Source: Gloeobacter morelensis MG652769
GTDB taxonomy: Bacteria; Cyanobacteriota; Cyanobacteriia; Gloeobacterales; Gloeobacteraceae
DNA: 64,000 bases
Direction: 5' to 3'
Assembly: GCF_021018745.1 (NCBI RefSeq)
Contig: NZ_CP063845.1
Location: 1,302,001-1,366,000, forward strand
The notes under the pieces are model-generated. The model saw only the letters and a program-made list of their open reading frames with translations, did not search any database and was not told where the DNA came from. A program made the translations under genes and the position numbers. This document shows positions 54,390-63,154 of the stretch, piece after piece (positions within the stretch are counted from its first letter, which is position 1; each line of letters opens with the position of its first letter).

Positions 54390-55685
54390 CTATTGCAAAT
54401 CGGCAGCGCGGATCACCTGTTCCCAGAGCGGCTGGCCCAAGGCATTCCAGCAGCGCAGGCGCAATCGGGCGTCTTTGGGGCTGCCGCCAAAATCCAGACT
54501 GGCGAAATTGTGCTCGGTGACGAAAGTACCGGGGACGGCGATGCGCGCCGGTTGGGCTTCTTTGTAGGCTTTGGAGGTGAGCGGCGAGCAGGTTAGTTCG
54601 TACAGCGGGTAGGTACCCGGCCGCTCGTAGCGCAACAGTTCGCTGAAGTGGCGATCGCCGCTCAAGAAGACCACGCCCCGGATGCGGCTCGCCCCCAGCC
54701 AGCGCACGAACTCCTCGCGCTCGCTGGGAAATTTGTTCCAGCCCTCGAAGCGGTTGTCGTCGTTGAACATCTGGTTGCCGCCCGCCACCACCTTGAAGAC
54801 CCCCCGGGAGCGCAGCAGCCCGTCTTTGAGCCAGGCCAGTTGCTTCTCACCCAGCATCTGCTCGCCCGTGCGGTGGTAGCGATCGTCCAGCAAGAAAAAA
54901 TCGACACCGTTCAGCTCGAAGCGGGTGAACACGCCGGGGGTGTCGGGCAGGCCGTAGGTGGGGTTGTCCCAGAAGCGCTGGAACAAGTCCAGACTCTCCC
55001 GCTTGAGGGAATAGCCGCTGTCGGCGTCGTTGGGGCCGTAGTCGTGGTCGTCCCAGACAGCCCAGTGGTGCGTGCTGCGCAACAGCGGCTGCAAAGCAGC
55101 CGCCTGGCGATCCTGGCGGTAGCGGTTGTGCATTGCCTGGGCTGTGGCCCATTCGCCGGTGATCAACAGCGCCGAGCGCTGGAAGTAGACGTTGTCCCCC
55201 AGCCAGAGCATCCCATCCGGGCGCAGGCGGGCCATGCTCGCGAAGATGGGAGTGTCCTTGGTGTAGGCGCACGAACCGGCGAGCATCGTAAAGGGGGCGT
55301 AGGTGCCGCTCGCTCCCGACGTGCGAAACAGCAGCGGTTCGGAAATTGCCTGGACAATGCCGTCGAGCAGCACGCGGTAGGCGTAGCGGCGACTAGGTCC
55401 AAGCCCACCGATGCGCAGGTGGGCGATGTAATCCTCGGCGGCCGTCAGCGCGTACTCGCCGCTCAGCATCCGCTTTTGCGGGGCGAGCACGTCCCAGTAC
55501 TCAACGTGCAGTTTCGCCGGGGCGTTGCCCTGCAACCAAAGTGTGACACCATCGGGGCGCAGGCAGCCGGGCATCGGACCGGCCGCAAGACCCACCGCAG
55601 CCCGTGTCGGTCTTGCCGCAACACCCGCGACCAGGAAACTATAGGCCAATCCCTGCAACATTGGACGCCGCCTGGACATGCTCAT
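54390..55685 (-). CDS. Alkaline phosphatase D (PhoD) family protein
   Basis: A 431-residue metallophosphatase of the PhoD type. The N-terminus has a Tat-like signal (SRRRPMLQGLAYSFLVAG) and probably exports the folded protein. A short N-domain is followed by the metal site: MLAGSCAY, GMLWLGDNVYFQ, WAVWDDHDYGPNDAD, VVAGGNQMFN and LSGDRHFSELLRYE, as in PhoD with Fe/Ca. It lies upstream of the hydrolase-tetR unit on the same strand, beyond its own 3' gap. The ATG at 55685 is the natural start. Confidence 0.87.
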   Translation of the reverse strand: MSMSRRRPMLQGLAYSFLVAGVAARPTRAAVGLAAGPMPGCLRPDGVTLWLQGNAPAKLHVEYWDVLAPQKRMLSGEYALTAAEDYIAHLRIGGLGPSRRYAYRVLLDGIVQAISEPLLFRTSGASGTYAPFTMLAGSCAYTKDTPIFASMARLRPDGMLWLGDNVYFQRSALLITGEWATAQAMHNRYRQDRQAAALQPLLRSTHHWAVWDDHDYGPNDADSGYSLKRESLDLFQRFWDNPTYGLPDTPGVFTRFELNGVDFFLLDDRYHRTGEQMLGEKQLAWLKDGLLRSRGVFKVVAGGNQMFNDDNRFEGWNKFPSEREEFVRWLGASRIRGVVFLSGDRHFSELLRYERPGTYPLYELTCSPLTSKAYKEAQPARIAVPGTFVTEHNFASLDFGGSPKDARLRLRCWNALGQPLWEQVIRAADLQ

Positions 55686-55960
55686 CCCTCCTCCAGCCAG
55701 ACAAGTCAGGGCAATTTTACTGCGGACGGCCAGCCGTCTACCCGGGTTTTCTCATGACCTGAAAGGCACTGAGGTACCAGCTTTTGCGGTGCTCCAGATG
55801 CCTGTTCCCGTACTGGTCGATGGTTGAATCCGGTTGTTGCATGGTTCGCTCTCGCAGACTGCCTACTTTGCTCGTGCAGGAGGGATCTACCCCTGAAGAT
55901 GGTGGAAGGCGCAACGGCCACCGGGGACGATCGGGTTATGCACGACACCTAGGTGTTTTC

Positions 55961-56341
55961 ATGACCTTTTCGCTGCATTATCGGCTGCTCACGGTTGTAG
56001 GCGGCCTGGTTCTGGCCTTCGCCCCGCCGAGTCTCGCCCAACTGGAGCGCACCAGCCCGGTGGCGCCTCCCAACTCGCCCGCTACGCCGAACGGCACGCT
56101 GCCTGAGATCGTGCCCTGCGACAAAGACGGCAAACCGATCGGCAGCAAAGACGACAAGATTGTCGCCGTGCCGACGCCGTCTGGCACCCCCCGCGACGAA
56201 GGGGCGGTCATTGCCCCGCCCCCCGGTACCCCTGAGGACAAGGGGGCTGTGATTGCCCCCGAAAAAGCGGTCGGCACGCCGTCAAACCTGCCCCGCTGCA
56301 CGCCGCAGCCGGCGAGGAGCACCCCGGATCAGCCGCGCTAG
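55961..56341 (+). CDS. Secreted proline-rich hypothetical protein
   Basis: A 126-residue protein from the ATG at 55961. Residues 1-26 are a signal peptide ending APPSLA. The mature part is Pro, Thr, Gly and Asp rich, with a repeated unit (PSGTPRDEGAVIAPP and PGTPEDKGAVIAPE), a cysteine in VPCDKDGKPIG and another in PRCTPQPA. It probably is unstructured outside the cytoplasm. Its stop overlaps the end of the DUF2808 gene by four bases in convergent orientation. I do not recognise a family. Confidence 0.6.
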   Translation: MTFSLHYRLLTVVGGLVLAFAPPSLAQLERTSPVAPPNSPATPNGTLPEIVPCDKDGKPIGSKDDKIVAVPTPSGTPRDEGAVIAPPPGTPEDKGAVIAPEKAVGTPSNLPRCTPQPARSTPDQPR

Positions 56342-56856
56342 TGGCCCCGGCCGCCCGGGGTATAAAAAGTAATCCGCCCGTAGCTGAGAAACTGGGCGCG
56401 GGGTGATGGACCTGCCGGGGCGGCGTTCACATCGAACAAAAACGTACCGCCCCGGCGGGGATTGCGCATCGGATAGAACTGCACCGACACGCGGTTACCA
56501 GGCCCCACCGGTTGGACGAAGGCCACCTGCACGGTGTTGCCCTGAATATTCACCGGCTGCAACGCCACCGGATCGCCGTTGCCGTTGAACGCCTGCACCA
56601 TGTCCGGCGCCGGCATTCGGATTCCGTTCGGGATGCCGATGGAGAGGCTTCCTAGCCCCTCGCCGCTGTCGGTGGGCACCACGACATCGAAGCTGTAGCG
56701 CGCGAAGTTGTATGTCGAACTGTTGTTGTCGGTGGCAGCCCGCGCCAGCGCCGGGAAGCGCTCAAAAAACGTTTCGCCATTGGCCACTCCCGCCACGACC
56801 GCACCCGGAAGTACCAGCATCACACCCATCAACCCGACCGCAAGCGCTTTCAACAT
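56338..56856 (-). CDS. DUF2808 secreted protein
   Basis: A 172-residue cyanobacterial protein. It has a signal peptide (ALAVGLMGVMLVLPGAVVAG). The domain includes the typical ATDNNSSTYNFARYSFDVVVP, LSIGIPNGI, VQVAFVQPVGPGNRVSVQFYPMRNPRRGGTFLFDV and the ending GRITFYTPGG. DUF2808 is confined largely to cyanobacteria, and its function is unknown; location is the periplasm or cell surface. The ATG at 56856 overlaps the Rieske gene upstream by seven bases, so they share a transcript. Confidence 0.85.
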   Translation of the reverse strand: MLKALAVGLMGVMLVLPGAVVAGVANGETFFERFPALARAATDNNSSTYNFARYSFDVVVPTDSGEGLGSLSIGIPNGIRMPAPDMVQAFNGNGDPVALQPVNIQGNTVQVAFVQPVGPGNRVSVQFYPMRNPRRGGTFLFDVNAAPAGPSPRAQFLSYGRITFYTPGGRGH

Positions 56857-57182
56857 ACCCAGACGTACAACTCACCTGCTTCGATAGTAACCGGGTAGGC
56901 CCGCGTGTCGAACCCGCTGCGATCGCAGCGGCCGGTGGCCGGGTCGAACAAAAAGCGATGCCAGGGACAACTCACCCACATCTGGCCAGCTTCGAAGACA
57001 GCTTTGCCGTCCACCAGCGGCGCCTCCTTGTGGGGGCAGAGATTGTCGAGGGCGCAGAAGCGTCCTTCGATGTTGAACACGGCAATCTGCCGGTCCTGCC
57101 ACTCGAAGACCACTGGTGTTTCGGAGGTCACCCGCGCCGCCGACCCCGCCCAGACTTTGTACTGCATGCCAGTCGCATTCAT
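56850..57182 (-). CDS. Rieske [2Fe-2S] domain protein (NirD-like ferredoxin)
   Basis: A single-domain Rieske protein of 110 residues. The cluster ligands are CPHKEAPL and CPWHRFLFD (Cys-x-His, then Cys-x2-His). It has no membrane anchor and resembles small Rieske ferredoxins or NirD rather than the b6f Rieske. It would pass electrons to an oxygenase or act with nitrite reductase, but no partner lies nearby; the DUF2808 gene that follows overlaps it by seven bases. The ATG at 57182 is the start. Confidence 0.88.
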   Translation of the reverse strand: MNATGMQYKVWAGSAARVTSETPVVFEWQDRQIAVFNIEGRFCALDNLCPHKEAPLVDGKAVFEAGQMWVSCPWHRFLFDPATGRCDRSGFDTRAYPVTIEAGELYVWVC

Positions 57183-57213
57183 AGCTCCTGCCCCATTATT
57201 TCAACCCAACAGA

Positions 57214-57248
57214 CGAACCGCCCGCAGGGCGGATACCTGCGGGCGGTT
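57214..57248 (-). terminator. Hairpin terminator after aqpZ
   Basis: GAACCGCCCGCAGG (57214-57227) and CCTGCGGGCGGTTC (57235-57248) match in all 14 bases around a seven-base loop. It lies 35 bases past the aqpZ stop. There is only a weak T tract, so it may instead be a stable end protector. Confidence 0.6.
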
Positions 57249-57283
57249 CATTCAGGGCGCGATCGCCAGGATGCGGAGACAAA

Positions 57284-58030
57284 TTAGGCTTCGGTGCGCA
57301 GTTGGGCAGAGGCGGGAGTGCCCTCCGTTTCCTCGCCGGGTTCGTCAAGAAAAGCGTGGTAGAAAAGACCCGCCAGGGCCGCTCCGACAATCGGAGCGAG
57401 CCAGAAAAGCCACAACTCGGCAATCGCCCAATCGCCCACGAACAACGCCGGGCCGGTACTGCGGGCCGGGTTGACCGAGGTGTTGGTGACCGGGATGCTA
57501 ATCAGGTGAATCAGCGTCAGGCTCAAACCGATGGCGATAGGAGCAAATCCCTTGGGGGCACGACGGTCGGTGGAACCGAGGATGATCATCAAGAACATGA
57601 AGGTCATCACTACTTCGCAGACTAGACAGGCAAGCAACGTGTAGCCGCCCGGCGAATGGAGGCCGTAGCCGTTGGAGGCGAAGCCGCCGCTCAGGCTGAA
57701 CCCGGCTTTGCCGCTGGCGATCAAATAGAGCACCCCGGCTCCGGCGATCCCGCCCAATACCTGGGCGGCGATGTAGGGCAACAGCTCGGTGGCCGGGAAG
57801 CGCTTGGCCGCCCAAAGTCCGATCGATACCGCCGGATTGATGTGACAACCCGAGATGTGGCCAATGGCAAAGGCCATCGTCAAAAGCGTCAGACCAAACG
57901 CCAGCGACACCCCGGCAAACCCGATACCTAGATTCGGAAAGGCCGCCGCGAGCACGGCGGCACCGCAACCTCCCAGGACCAGCCAAAAAGTTCCGATGAA
58001 CTCGGCTACGGAACGCTTGACAAGTGACAT
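57284..58030 (-). CDS. aqpZ: Aquaporin Z
   Basis: A 248-residue water channel of the AqpZ type with six membrane helices. The two half-helix motifs are HINPAVSIG and SVNPARSTG. The selectivity arginine in NPARS is present, and the His of the ar/R filter is likely [19 protein letters not shown] glycerol-type filter is unlikely. The C-terminal tail is acidic ([11 protein letters not shown]). The ATG at 58030 is the start, and a hairpin follows the gene. Confidence 0.93.
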   Translation of the reverse strand: MSLVKRSVAEFIGTFWLVLGGCGAAVLAAAFPNLGIGFAGVSLAFGLTLLTMAFAIGHISGCHINPAVSIGLWAAKRFPATELLPYIAAQVLGGIAGAGVLYLIASGKAGFSLSGGFASNGYGLHSPGGYTLLACLVCEVVMTFMFLMIILGSTDRRAPKGFAPIAIGLSLTLIHLISIPVTNTSVNPARSTGPALFVGDWAIAELWLFWLAPIVGAALAGLFYHAFLDEPGEETEGTPASAQLRTEA

Positions 58031-58291
58031 ATCTATAACCCGCTTTGAAAAATCGGTAGTGGTATCCTATCTGAAAAGCCAAAAACCGAGCAACATGTTG
58101 AAGTAATTTTTACGTTCGTCTTTTGCTTTGATTTAGTGAGCGGCGATGGCGATTTCAAACCATCCGAAGCTGGCGGGAAACCTGTCGTGCAAACAGAATC
58201 AAAGGACAATCCGTAGGAAACATCCAGAAATTGCGGAAATGGTGGGCTTGCTAACCGGCGAAAATGGGAATGTCACTGCGGGAGAACAAAG

Positions 58292-59326
58292 ATGCACTCG
58301 GCGATGCTGTACGGGGTGGAAGATGTGCGGCTGGAGGAAGTGCCGTGTCCGGAGCCGGGGCCTGGGGAGGTGCTGGTGCGGGTGGTGGTGGCGCCCACCT
58401 GCGGCACCGACCTCAAAGTCTGGCTGCGCGGCGGCCACGCGCGGATGCTGGTCCCCCCGACGCCTTTCGGCCACGAGTTTGCAGGCGAAATTGCCGCCCT
58501 TGGCGAGGGAGTGAGCGGCTGGCGGAGCGGGGAGCAGGTGGTGGCTAACAATTCCGCTCCCTGCTTCGATTGCTATTATTGCCGGCGCGAGCGCTTCAGC
58601 CTCTGTGAAAACTTGATCTTCAACAACGGAACGTTCGCTGAATACCTGCGCATTCCGGCTGCCATCGTCCGCCACAACTTGCTTACCGTCCCGCCTGGGT
58701 TACCGCTGGAACTCGCGGCGATGAGCGAACCGCTCGCCTGCGTGCTGCACGGCGTCGAAGAAGCGGGGGTCAGGGCGGGCGATACGGCGGTGGTGATGGG
58801 GGACGGTGCGATCGGCCTGATGCTGGTGGCCGTCTGTGCTGTGCGCGGGGCTGCGGTGATCCTCGCAGGCGGCCAATCGGCCCGGCTTGCCGTAGCGGAA
58901 CAATTGGGAGCACAGGTGACCCTCAACTACCGCCGGGCAGGCGATCCGGTGGGGCGGTTACGAGCATTGACCGAGGGTGGCCGGGGTGCGGATGTCGTTA
59001 TCGAAGCCACCGGCAAACCGGCCGCCTGGGAGGCGGCTATCGCCACGGCCCGACCGGGGGCGACGGTGCTGCTATTTGGGGGCTGTCCGCGCGGAACGGC
59101 GGTGAGCGTCGATACGGAAAACCTCCATTACAACGAACTGACCCTCAAGGGGGTTTTTCATAACACCCCGCGCCATGTGCGCGAGGCGCTGGCACTGATT
59201 GCTTGCCGGCGCATTCCTTTTGAATTGCTCGTGAGCGACAGTTTGCCCCTCGGCAAACTGGAAGAGGCCCTGGCGCGCATGCGCGATCGGACAGCCATCA
59301 AAGTGGCGATGCTGCCGGGAAGCTGA
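58292..59326 (+). CDS. Zinc-dependent MDR dehydrogenase (threonine/sorbitol-type)
   Basis: A 344-residue medium-chain dehydrogenase. The catalytic zinc site is CGTDLKVWLRGG with GHEFAGEIAALG, and the usual structural zinc cysteines are partly present in CFDCYYCRRERFSLCE. The Rossmann motif GDGAIGLMLVAV precedes a nucleotide-binding strand. It resembles threonine or sorbitol dehydrogenase relatives in secondary metabolism; the substrate is open. The ATG at 58292 has the ribosome binding site GGGAGAAC. There is no obvious partner gene. Confidence 0.8.
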   Translation: MHSAMLYGVEDVRLEEVPCPEPGPGEVLVRVVVAPTCGTDLKVWLRGGHARMLVPPTPFGHEFAGEIAALGEGVSGWRSGEQVVANNSAPCFDCYYCRRERFSLCENLIFNNGTFAEYLRIPAAIVRHNLLTVPPGLPLELAAMSEPLACVLHGVEEAGVRAGDTAVVMGDGAIGLMLVAVCAVRGAAVILAGGQSARLAVAEQLGAQVTLNYRRAGDPVGRLRALTEGGRGADVVIEATGKPAAWEAAIATARPGATVLLFGGCPRGTAVSVDTENLHYNELTLKGVFHNTPRHVREALALIACRRIPFELLVSDSLPLGKLEEALARMRDRTAIKVAMLPGS

Positions 59327-59583
59327 ACGGTTGAGGGGCGTTCGGGGCTGTTTTGGTGATGGCATAGGCAAACCGTAAGGACTGTTGACGCCGCATGCGC
59401 TGCTGGAAAATCTTCGCCTGGTCCCTTTCGAGCGACGCACACGATCCATAGAAACCCGCCGTCGCAGGTTGGATACGCGCTACGCGATGTCCGCCCTGCG
59501 GTTGGATATACCGAACGATCTCGGAATCCAGAAATTCAGTTTGTTGCCAATCAAGTCAACACACTTTTGGAGACGTCACTTCC

Positions 59584-60189
59584 ATGGAAGAAGAAATGGA
59601 GCAGGAGCAGCCCGGTTTTTTTGAAGGGTTAGGCGAACAAGCGGACGAGATCGCCGGCGGTGTGAGCGAGGGGATCGCCGGGTTGTGGGGCGGCATCACC
59701 CAGGGAGCCGAGGATGCGTGGAATGCCACCACGGACTTCGTCGGCGAACAAATGGCCAATGTCGCCGGGTTCGCAGACGATGCCACCGATTACGTCCAAG
59801 AAAGTTACGCCGAGACCGGTGAATTCTTGGCGGAGGCCGGCGCCGACGCCGTCGGGACGACCGTGGGGGTGGCCTCAGAAGGGTCCGAATTGCTCAGCGA
59901 AGGCCTAGCTGAGGTCGGAGAACTGGCCCAGGACGGCGGCGAAGACCTCTCGGCGTGGGGTGAGCAACAGTCCGCAGAGGATCCCGAGGGAAGCCCCCTC
60001 GGCGAGGCGGCGCAGTGGACTGGCGAAAGCTTGGAAGCCGGCGGCGAATGGGCCGCAGAGACCGGCGAATTTGGCGATAACTTGTCCGAACAGACCGGGG
60101 AGACGGGTGACGATATCGTGGCTTACGATCCGGAGTTCGACGCCCCGCAAGATGACTATGTCGACCAGCTCGATGAGACCCTCAACTAG
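59584..60189 (+). CDS. Highly acidic protein with no Lys, Arg, His or Cys
   Basis: A 201-residue protein that, on my reading, contains no Lys, Arg, His or Cys at all and is very rich in Glu, Asp, Gly and Ala. Sequence such as GLWGGITQGAEDAWNATTDFVGEQMANVAG suggests amphipathic helices in which Trp, Phe and Val form one face, with loose repeats of the style AAxTGEF/AETGEFLAEAG. There is no signal peptide, so it should be cytoplasmic. The ATG at 59584 follows GGAG. I do not recognise a family; it might coat a surface, bind cations or resist desiccation, which are guesses. Confidence 0.6.
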   Translation: MEEEMEQEQPGFFEGLGEQADEIAGGVSEGIAGLWGGITQGAEDAWNATTDFVGEQMANVAGFADDATDYVQESYAETGEFLAEAGADAVGTTVGVASEGSELLSEGLAEVGELAQDGGEDLSAWGEQQSAEDPEGSPLGEAAQWTGESLEAGGEWAAETGEFGDNLSEQTGETGDDIVAYDPEFDAPQDDYVDQLDETLN

Positions 60190-60493
60190 AGCGCTTCAGA
60201 AGCTGCCCTGATATCGGCAAGCCTTGTCAAACCCCAGTGTCTAACGGTTTTGACCCTGACACCTGAGACTTGGTAGTTGGCTATGCACGACAGCGGGTGA
60301 GCGAAAGGCGGAACCCCCTTCGGGTTCCCCTCTCGCGCTCTCCCCCTCCCCGCGTCGAGGGGGTGCCACCCCCCCGACACCCCCCGGACTTATCGGCACG
60401 GTGGAGTACGAGAGTTGGTGGGTGGGGTGGGTTTATTCTTCTAGGGCGTGCACGACGCGTGTCGACTGCGGCGGCGGGGCTGGCTGGTCGTTT
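60190..60493. other. Gene-free stretch, 304 bases
   Basis: No reading frame here is convincing. The left part is ordinary, the middle is C-rich and G-rich (CCCCCTCC and CCCCCCCGACACCCCCC), and the right part holds copy 2 of a 30-base repeat (60443-60472). It may be the end of the acidic-protein transcript followed by a decayed gene. Confidence 0.5.
60443..60472. repeat. Copy 2 of a dispersed 30-base repeat
   Basis: It matches 52599-52628 with two substitutions. On the minus strand it encodes PPQSTRVVHALEE then TAA, very like the other copy's PQSTRIVQALEA then TAA, so both could be the 3' ends of lost related genes. Confidence 0.6.
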
Positions 60494-61117
60494 TTACCCT
60501 ACAGCATTGACTCGGGCACGGGCGAGCAGTTGACCCCGGTAGCGGTAGCCGACGGTTTTGATTTTGGCCGGCTCGCCCGGCGATAGCCCTGCTCCCTGGT
60601 GCAAGGTCGGATCGAAGGGCACCCGTTCCCCCGGTGTGCCAAGGGTTTCAAACCCGACATCGTGTACGAATTCTTCGAAAGGCAGCATCAGGTCGAGCAC
60701 CGTCTGGGCGCTGAGAGCCGGATTCTGGTCGGCCGCTTTGCGCAGGGTCGGCAACTGCAACAACAACAGCTCCACCCGCCGGAAAAACGCCAGATCCCAC
60801 GCTTCGCGCAGGTGGGCCTCAAGCTCGTTGAACTGGGCGCGCAGGCGCTCGTACTCCAGCTGCCAATCGGTGGTGGCCGGGGCAGCGACGGGAACGGCCG
60901 GCTCGAAGCGCTCGATCAGATCGGCCACGTCCACGCCGAAGGCTACGGCGATCCGCCTGAGGGTCTCCAGGCGGATCGCCGCGAGGTTGCCTTCCTGCAA
61001 ATGCCGGGCGGTGCGCCGACCGATCTTGGCGGTTCGGCAAAAGGCGCTCAGGCTTGCAAAGCCCGCCTCGGCCAGCAATTCCGTCAGCACCGGCTGCGTC
61101 CTCGCAGAGCCGTCCAT
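60494..61117 (-). CDS. HTH protein with GrpE-like C-terminal domain
   Basis: A protein of 207 residues from the ATG at 61117 (213 from 61135). Residues 10-65 look like an XRE-type helix-turn-helix (LTELLAEAGFASLSAFCRTAKIGRRTARHLQEGNLAAIRLETLRRIAVAFGV). A long helix follows (WQLEYERLRAQFNELEAHL). The end (VGFETLGTPGERVPFDPTLHQ, then KIKTVGYRYRGQLLARARV) follows the GrpE head pattern, in which an FDP-x2-H motif precedes a GY and an RxAxV strand. It is divergent from the amylase gene with 102 bases between. Role is unknown. Confidence 0.6.
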   Translation of the reverse strand: MDGSARTQPVLTELLAEAGFASLSAFCRTAKIGRRTARHLQEGNLAAIRLETLRRIAVAFGVDVADLIERFEPAVPVAAPATTDWQLEYERLRAQFNELEAHLREAWDLAFFRRVELLLLQLPTLRKAADQNPALSAQTVLDLMLPFEEFVHDVGFETLGTPGERVPFDPTLHQGAGLSPGEPAKIKTVGYRYRGQLLARARVNAVG

Positions 61118-61219
61118 GGCATACCCCATGACCACGACGATATCTTACCGAACCGGCACGTTCTCATGTTTGGTCGGCCTCCCCGTTCTCTATACTCAAG
61201 GGGGATTGAGGGGGATCCA

Positions 61220-63094
61220 ATGGACACGCAAAAAATCGGCGAAGTCGAGCCGCACTCGCAAATCGAGGTCCAGGAAAAAGAAGGCGAGTTTGTCAATCTG
61301 CTGCAGCTGAGCGATATCGAATTTCGGGGTGAGACGATTTACTTTATCGTGGTCGATCGCTTCTTCAACGGCGACCCGGACAACGACGACGGACCGGACC
61401 CGAGCCTCTATGACCCCGAGCGCCAGGACTGGGGCAAGTACTGGGGGGGCGACCTGCAGGGCATTATCGAGAAGCTCGACTATCTGCAACAGCTCGGGGT
61501 GACGGCCGTCTGGGTGACGCCGCTCTTCGAGCAGGTCGAGGCGATGGCCTGGGAGGCGGCCCCCATCCATGGCTACTGGACGCGCGATTTTAAGCGCATC
61601 AACCCGCGCTGGGTGGCGGGGGAGCACGAGGTGCGCCTGTTCGAGCGCAACGACACGACCTTCGACCGGCTCATCGAAGCACTCCACAAGCGCGGCATGA
61701 AGCTCGTTCTCGACATCGTCTGCAACCACAGCTCCCCCGACGCCGGGGGCATCAAAGGTCAACTCTTTGACGACGGCAAGCTCATCGCCGATTACAGCGA
61801 TGACAAAGACCACTGGTACCACCACTACGGCGATGTAAGCGACTGGGACGACGAGTGGCAGGTCCAAAACTGCGAACTGGCGGGGCTTGCCACCTTCAAC
61901 GAAAACAACGTCCGCTACCGCAACTACATCAAAGGCGCCATCAAGCTCTGGCTCGATAAGGGCGTCGATGCCCTGCGGGTCGATACGGTCAAGCACATGC
62001 CCATCTGGTTCTGGCAGGAGTTCAACTCCGACATCCAGGCCCATAAACCGGACGTATTTGTCTTTGGCGAGTGGATCTATTCGCACCCGCTGGGGGAGCG
62101 GCCGGTTGAGTTTGCCAACTATTCGGGGATGACGATTCTTGATTTTGGGCTGTGCGTCGCTATCCGCCAGGCCCTCGGCCAGGGCGATCCGGCCGGCTTT
62201 CACCTCATCGAGAACATCTTCAAAGTAGACTGGCGCTACCGAGGGGCCACCGAACTGGTCACTTTTGTCGACAACCACGACATGCCGCGCTTTCAGTCGC
62301 TCGGGGCGGACGGTGAGGCGTTGCGTCTGGCGGTGGACTTGATTATGACCTGCCGGGGGATTCCTTGTTTGTACTACGGCACCGAGCAGTACCTGCACGA
62401 CGACACCGACGGCGGCAACGACCCCTACAACCGGCCGATGATGGAGCGCTGGGACACCGACACGCCGATGTTTCAAGATATTCGGGTGCTCTCGGAGGTG
62501 CGGCGGCGCAACCCGGCAGTCAAGTGGGGCGGCCAGTGGACGCGCTATATCACCCCGGAGGTCTTTGCTTACGTGCGCAAGTACCGCGACTCGCGCTGCT
62601 TCGTGGCGATGAACCGCAGCTACGAACCGGTGCGGCTCGAAGCGGTGCTCACCGAGCTGCCCGACGGCGCGCACCGCTGCGTGCTGAGCGAGGCCAAGTT
62701 CACGATCCAAGACGGCCGCCTCGAAAAACTGGAACTCGCTCCCCGGCAGGTAGTGGTCATCAGCTTCGTGGGCAGGCCTGTGCGCGGGCGCGAGATCGTC
62801 CGCATCCAGGTCAACGGTTTTCGCACCCAGCCGGGGGAAGTGGTCGGGGTAATCGGCGACTGCCCGGAGCTGGGCGACTGGGACTTGAGCCGCGCCTTTC
62901 GCCTGGAGTACATCAACGACAACACCTGGTTTGGAGAGATCCCCTTTAAAGAGAGCGCCAACCAGATCGTCGCCTACAAGTATGTGATCTTCCGCGAGAA
63001 CGGCCCGCCCATCAACGAAAACCGCACCAGCCGCCGCCGCTTCGTGCCGGACAAGAGCATCGCCAAGTGGCGCGACGTGTGGGAAGAAGGCTAG
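61220..63094 (+). CDS. GH13 alpha-amylase family enzyme with CBM20
   Basis: A 624-residue glycoside hydrolase family 13 enzyme. Residues about 40-440 form the TIM barrel: IVVDRFFNGDPDND, DLQGIIEKLDYLQQLGVTAVWVTPLFE, GVDALRVDTVKH (nucleophile Asp), FVFGEWIY (acid-base Glu) and TFVDNHDMPRF (transition-state Asp). A beta domain C follows, then a CBM20 starch-binding module (about 530-620, with GVIGDCPELGDWD and FGEIPFKESANQIVAYKYVIF). The layout resembles cyclodextrin glucanotransferase or maltogenic amylase. There is no signal peptide, so it acts in the cytoplasm, likely on glycogen. The ATG at 61220 is clear. Confidence 0.9.
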   Translation: MDTQKIGEVEPHSQIEVQEKEGEFVNLLQLSDIEFRGETIYFIVVDRFFNGDPDNDDGPDPSLYDPERQDWGKYWGGDLQGIIEKLDYLQQLGVTAVWVTPLFEQVEAMAWEAAPIHGYWTRDFKRINPRWVAGEHEVRLFERNDTTFDRLIEALHKRGMKLVLDIVCNHSSPDAGGIKGQLFDDGKLIADYSDDKDHWYHHYGDVSDWDDEWQVQNCELAGLATFNENNVRYRNYIKGAIKLWLDKGVDALRVDTVKHMPIWFWQEFNSDIQAHKPDVFVFGEWIYSHPLGERPVEFANYSGMTILDFGLCVAIRQALGQGDPAGFHLIENIFKVDWRYRGATELVTFVDNHDMPRFQSLGADGEALRLAVDLIMTCRGIPCLYYGTEQYLHDDTDGGNDPYNRPMMERWDTDTPMFQDIRVLSEVRRRNPAVKWGGQWTRYITPEVFAYVRKYRDSRCFVAMNRSYEPVRLEAVLTELPDGAHRCVLSEAKFTIQDGRLEKLELAPRQVVVISFVGRPVRGREIVRIQVNGFRTQPGEVVGVIGDCPELGDWDLSRAFRLEYINDNTWFGEIPFKESANQIVAYKYVIFRENGPPINENRTSRRRFVPDKSIAKWRDVWEEG

Positions 63095-63154
63095 GGCGCC
63101 GATTGGGGCGCACTTGAGCCACAATGCTTCTTTAGAAGGCCCAGGAGAACTGTC

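Noticed and set aside
55706-55948. Minus-strand ORF of 80 codons before the proline-rich protein
   Set aside because: Composition like random high-GC DNA, and it overlaps the probable promoter of the plus-strand gene; the gap from 55686 to 55960 holds no recognised gene.
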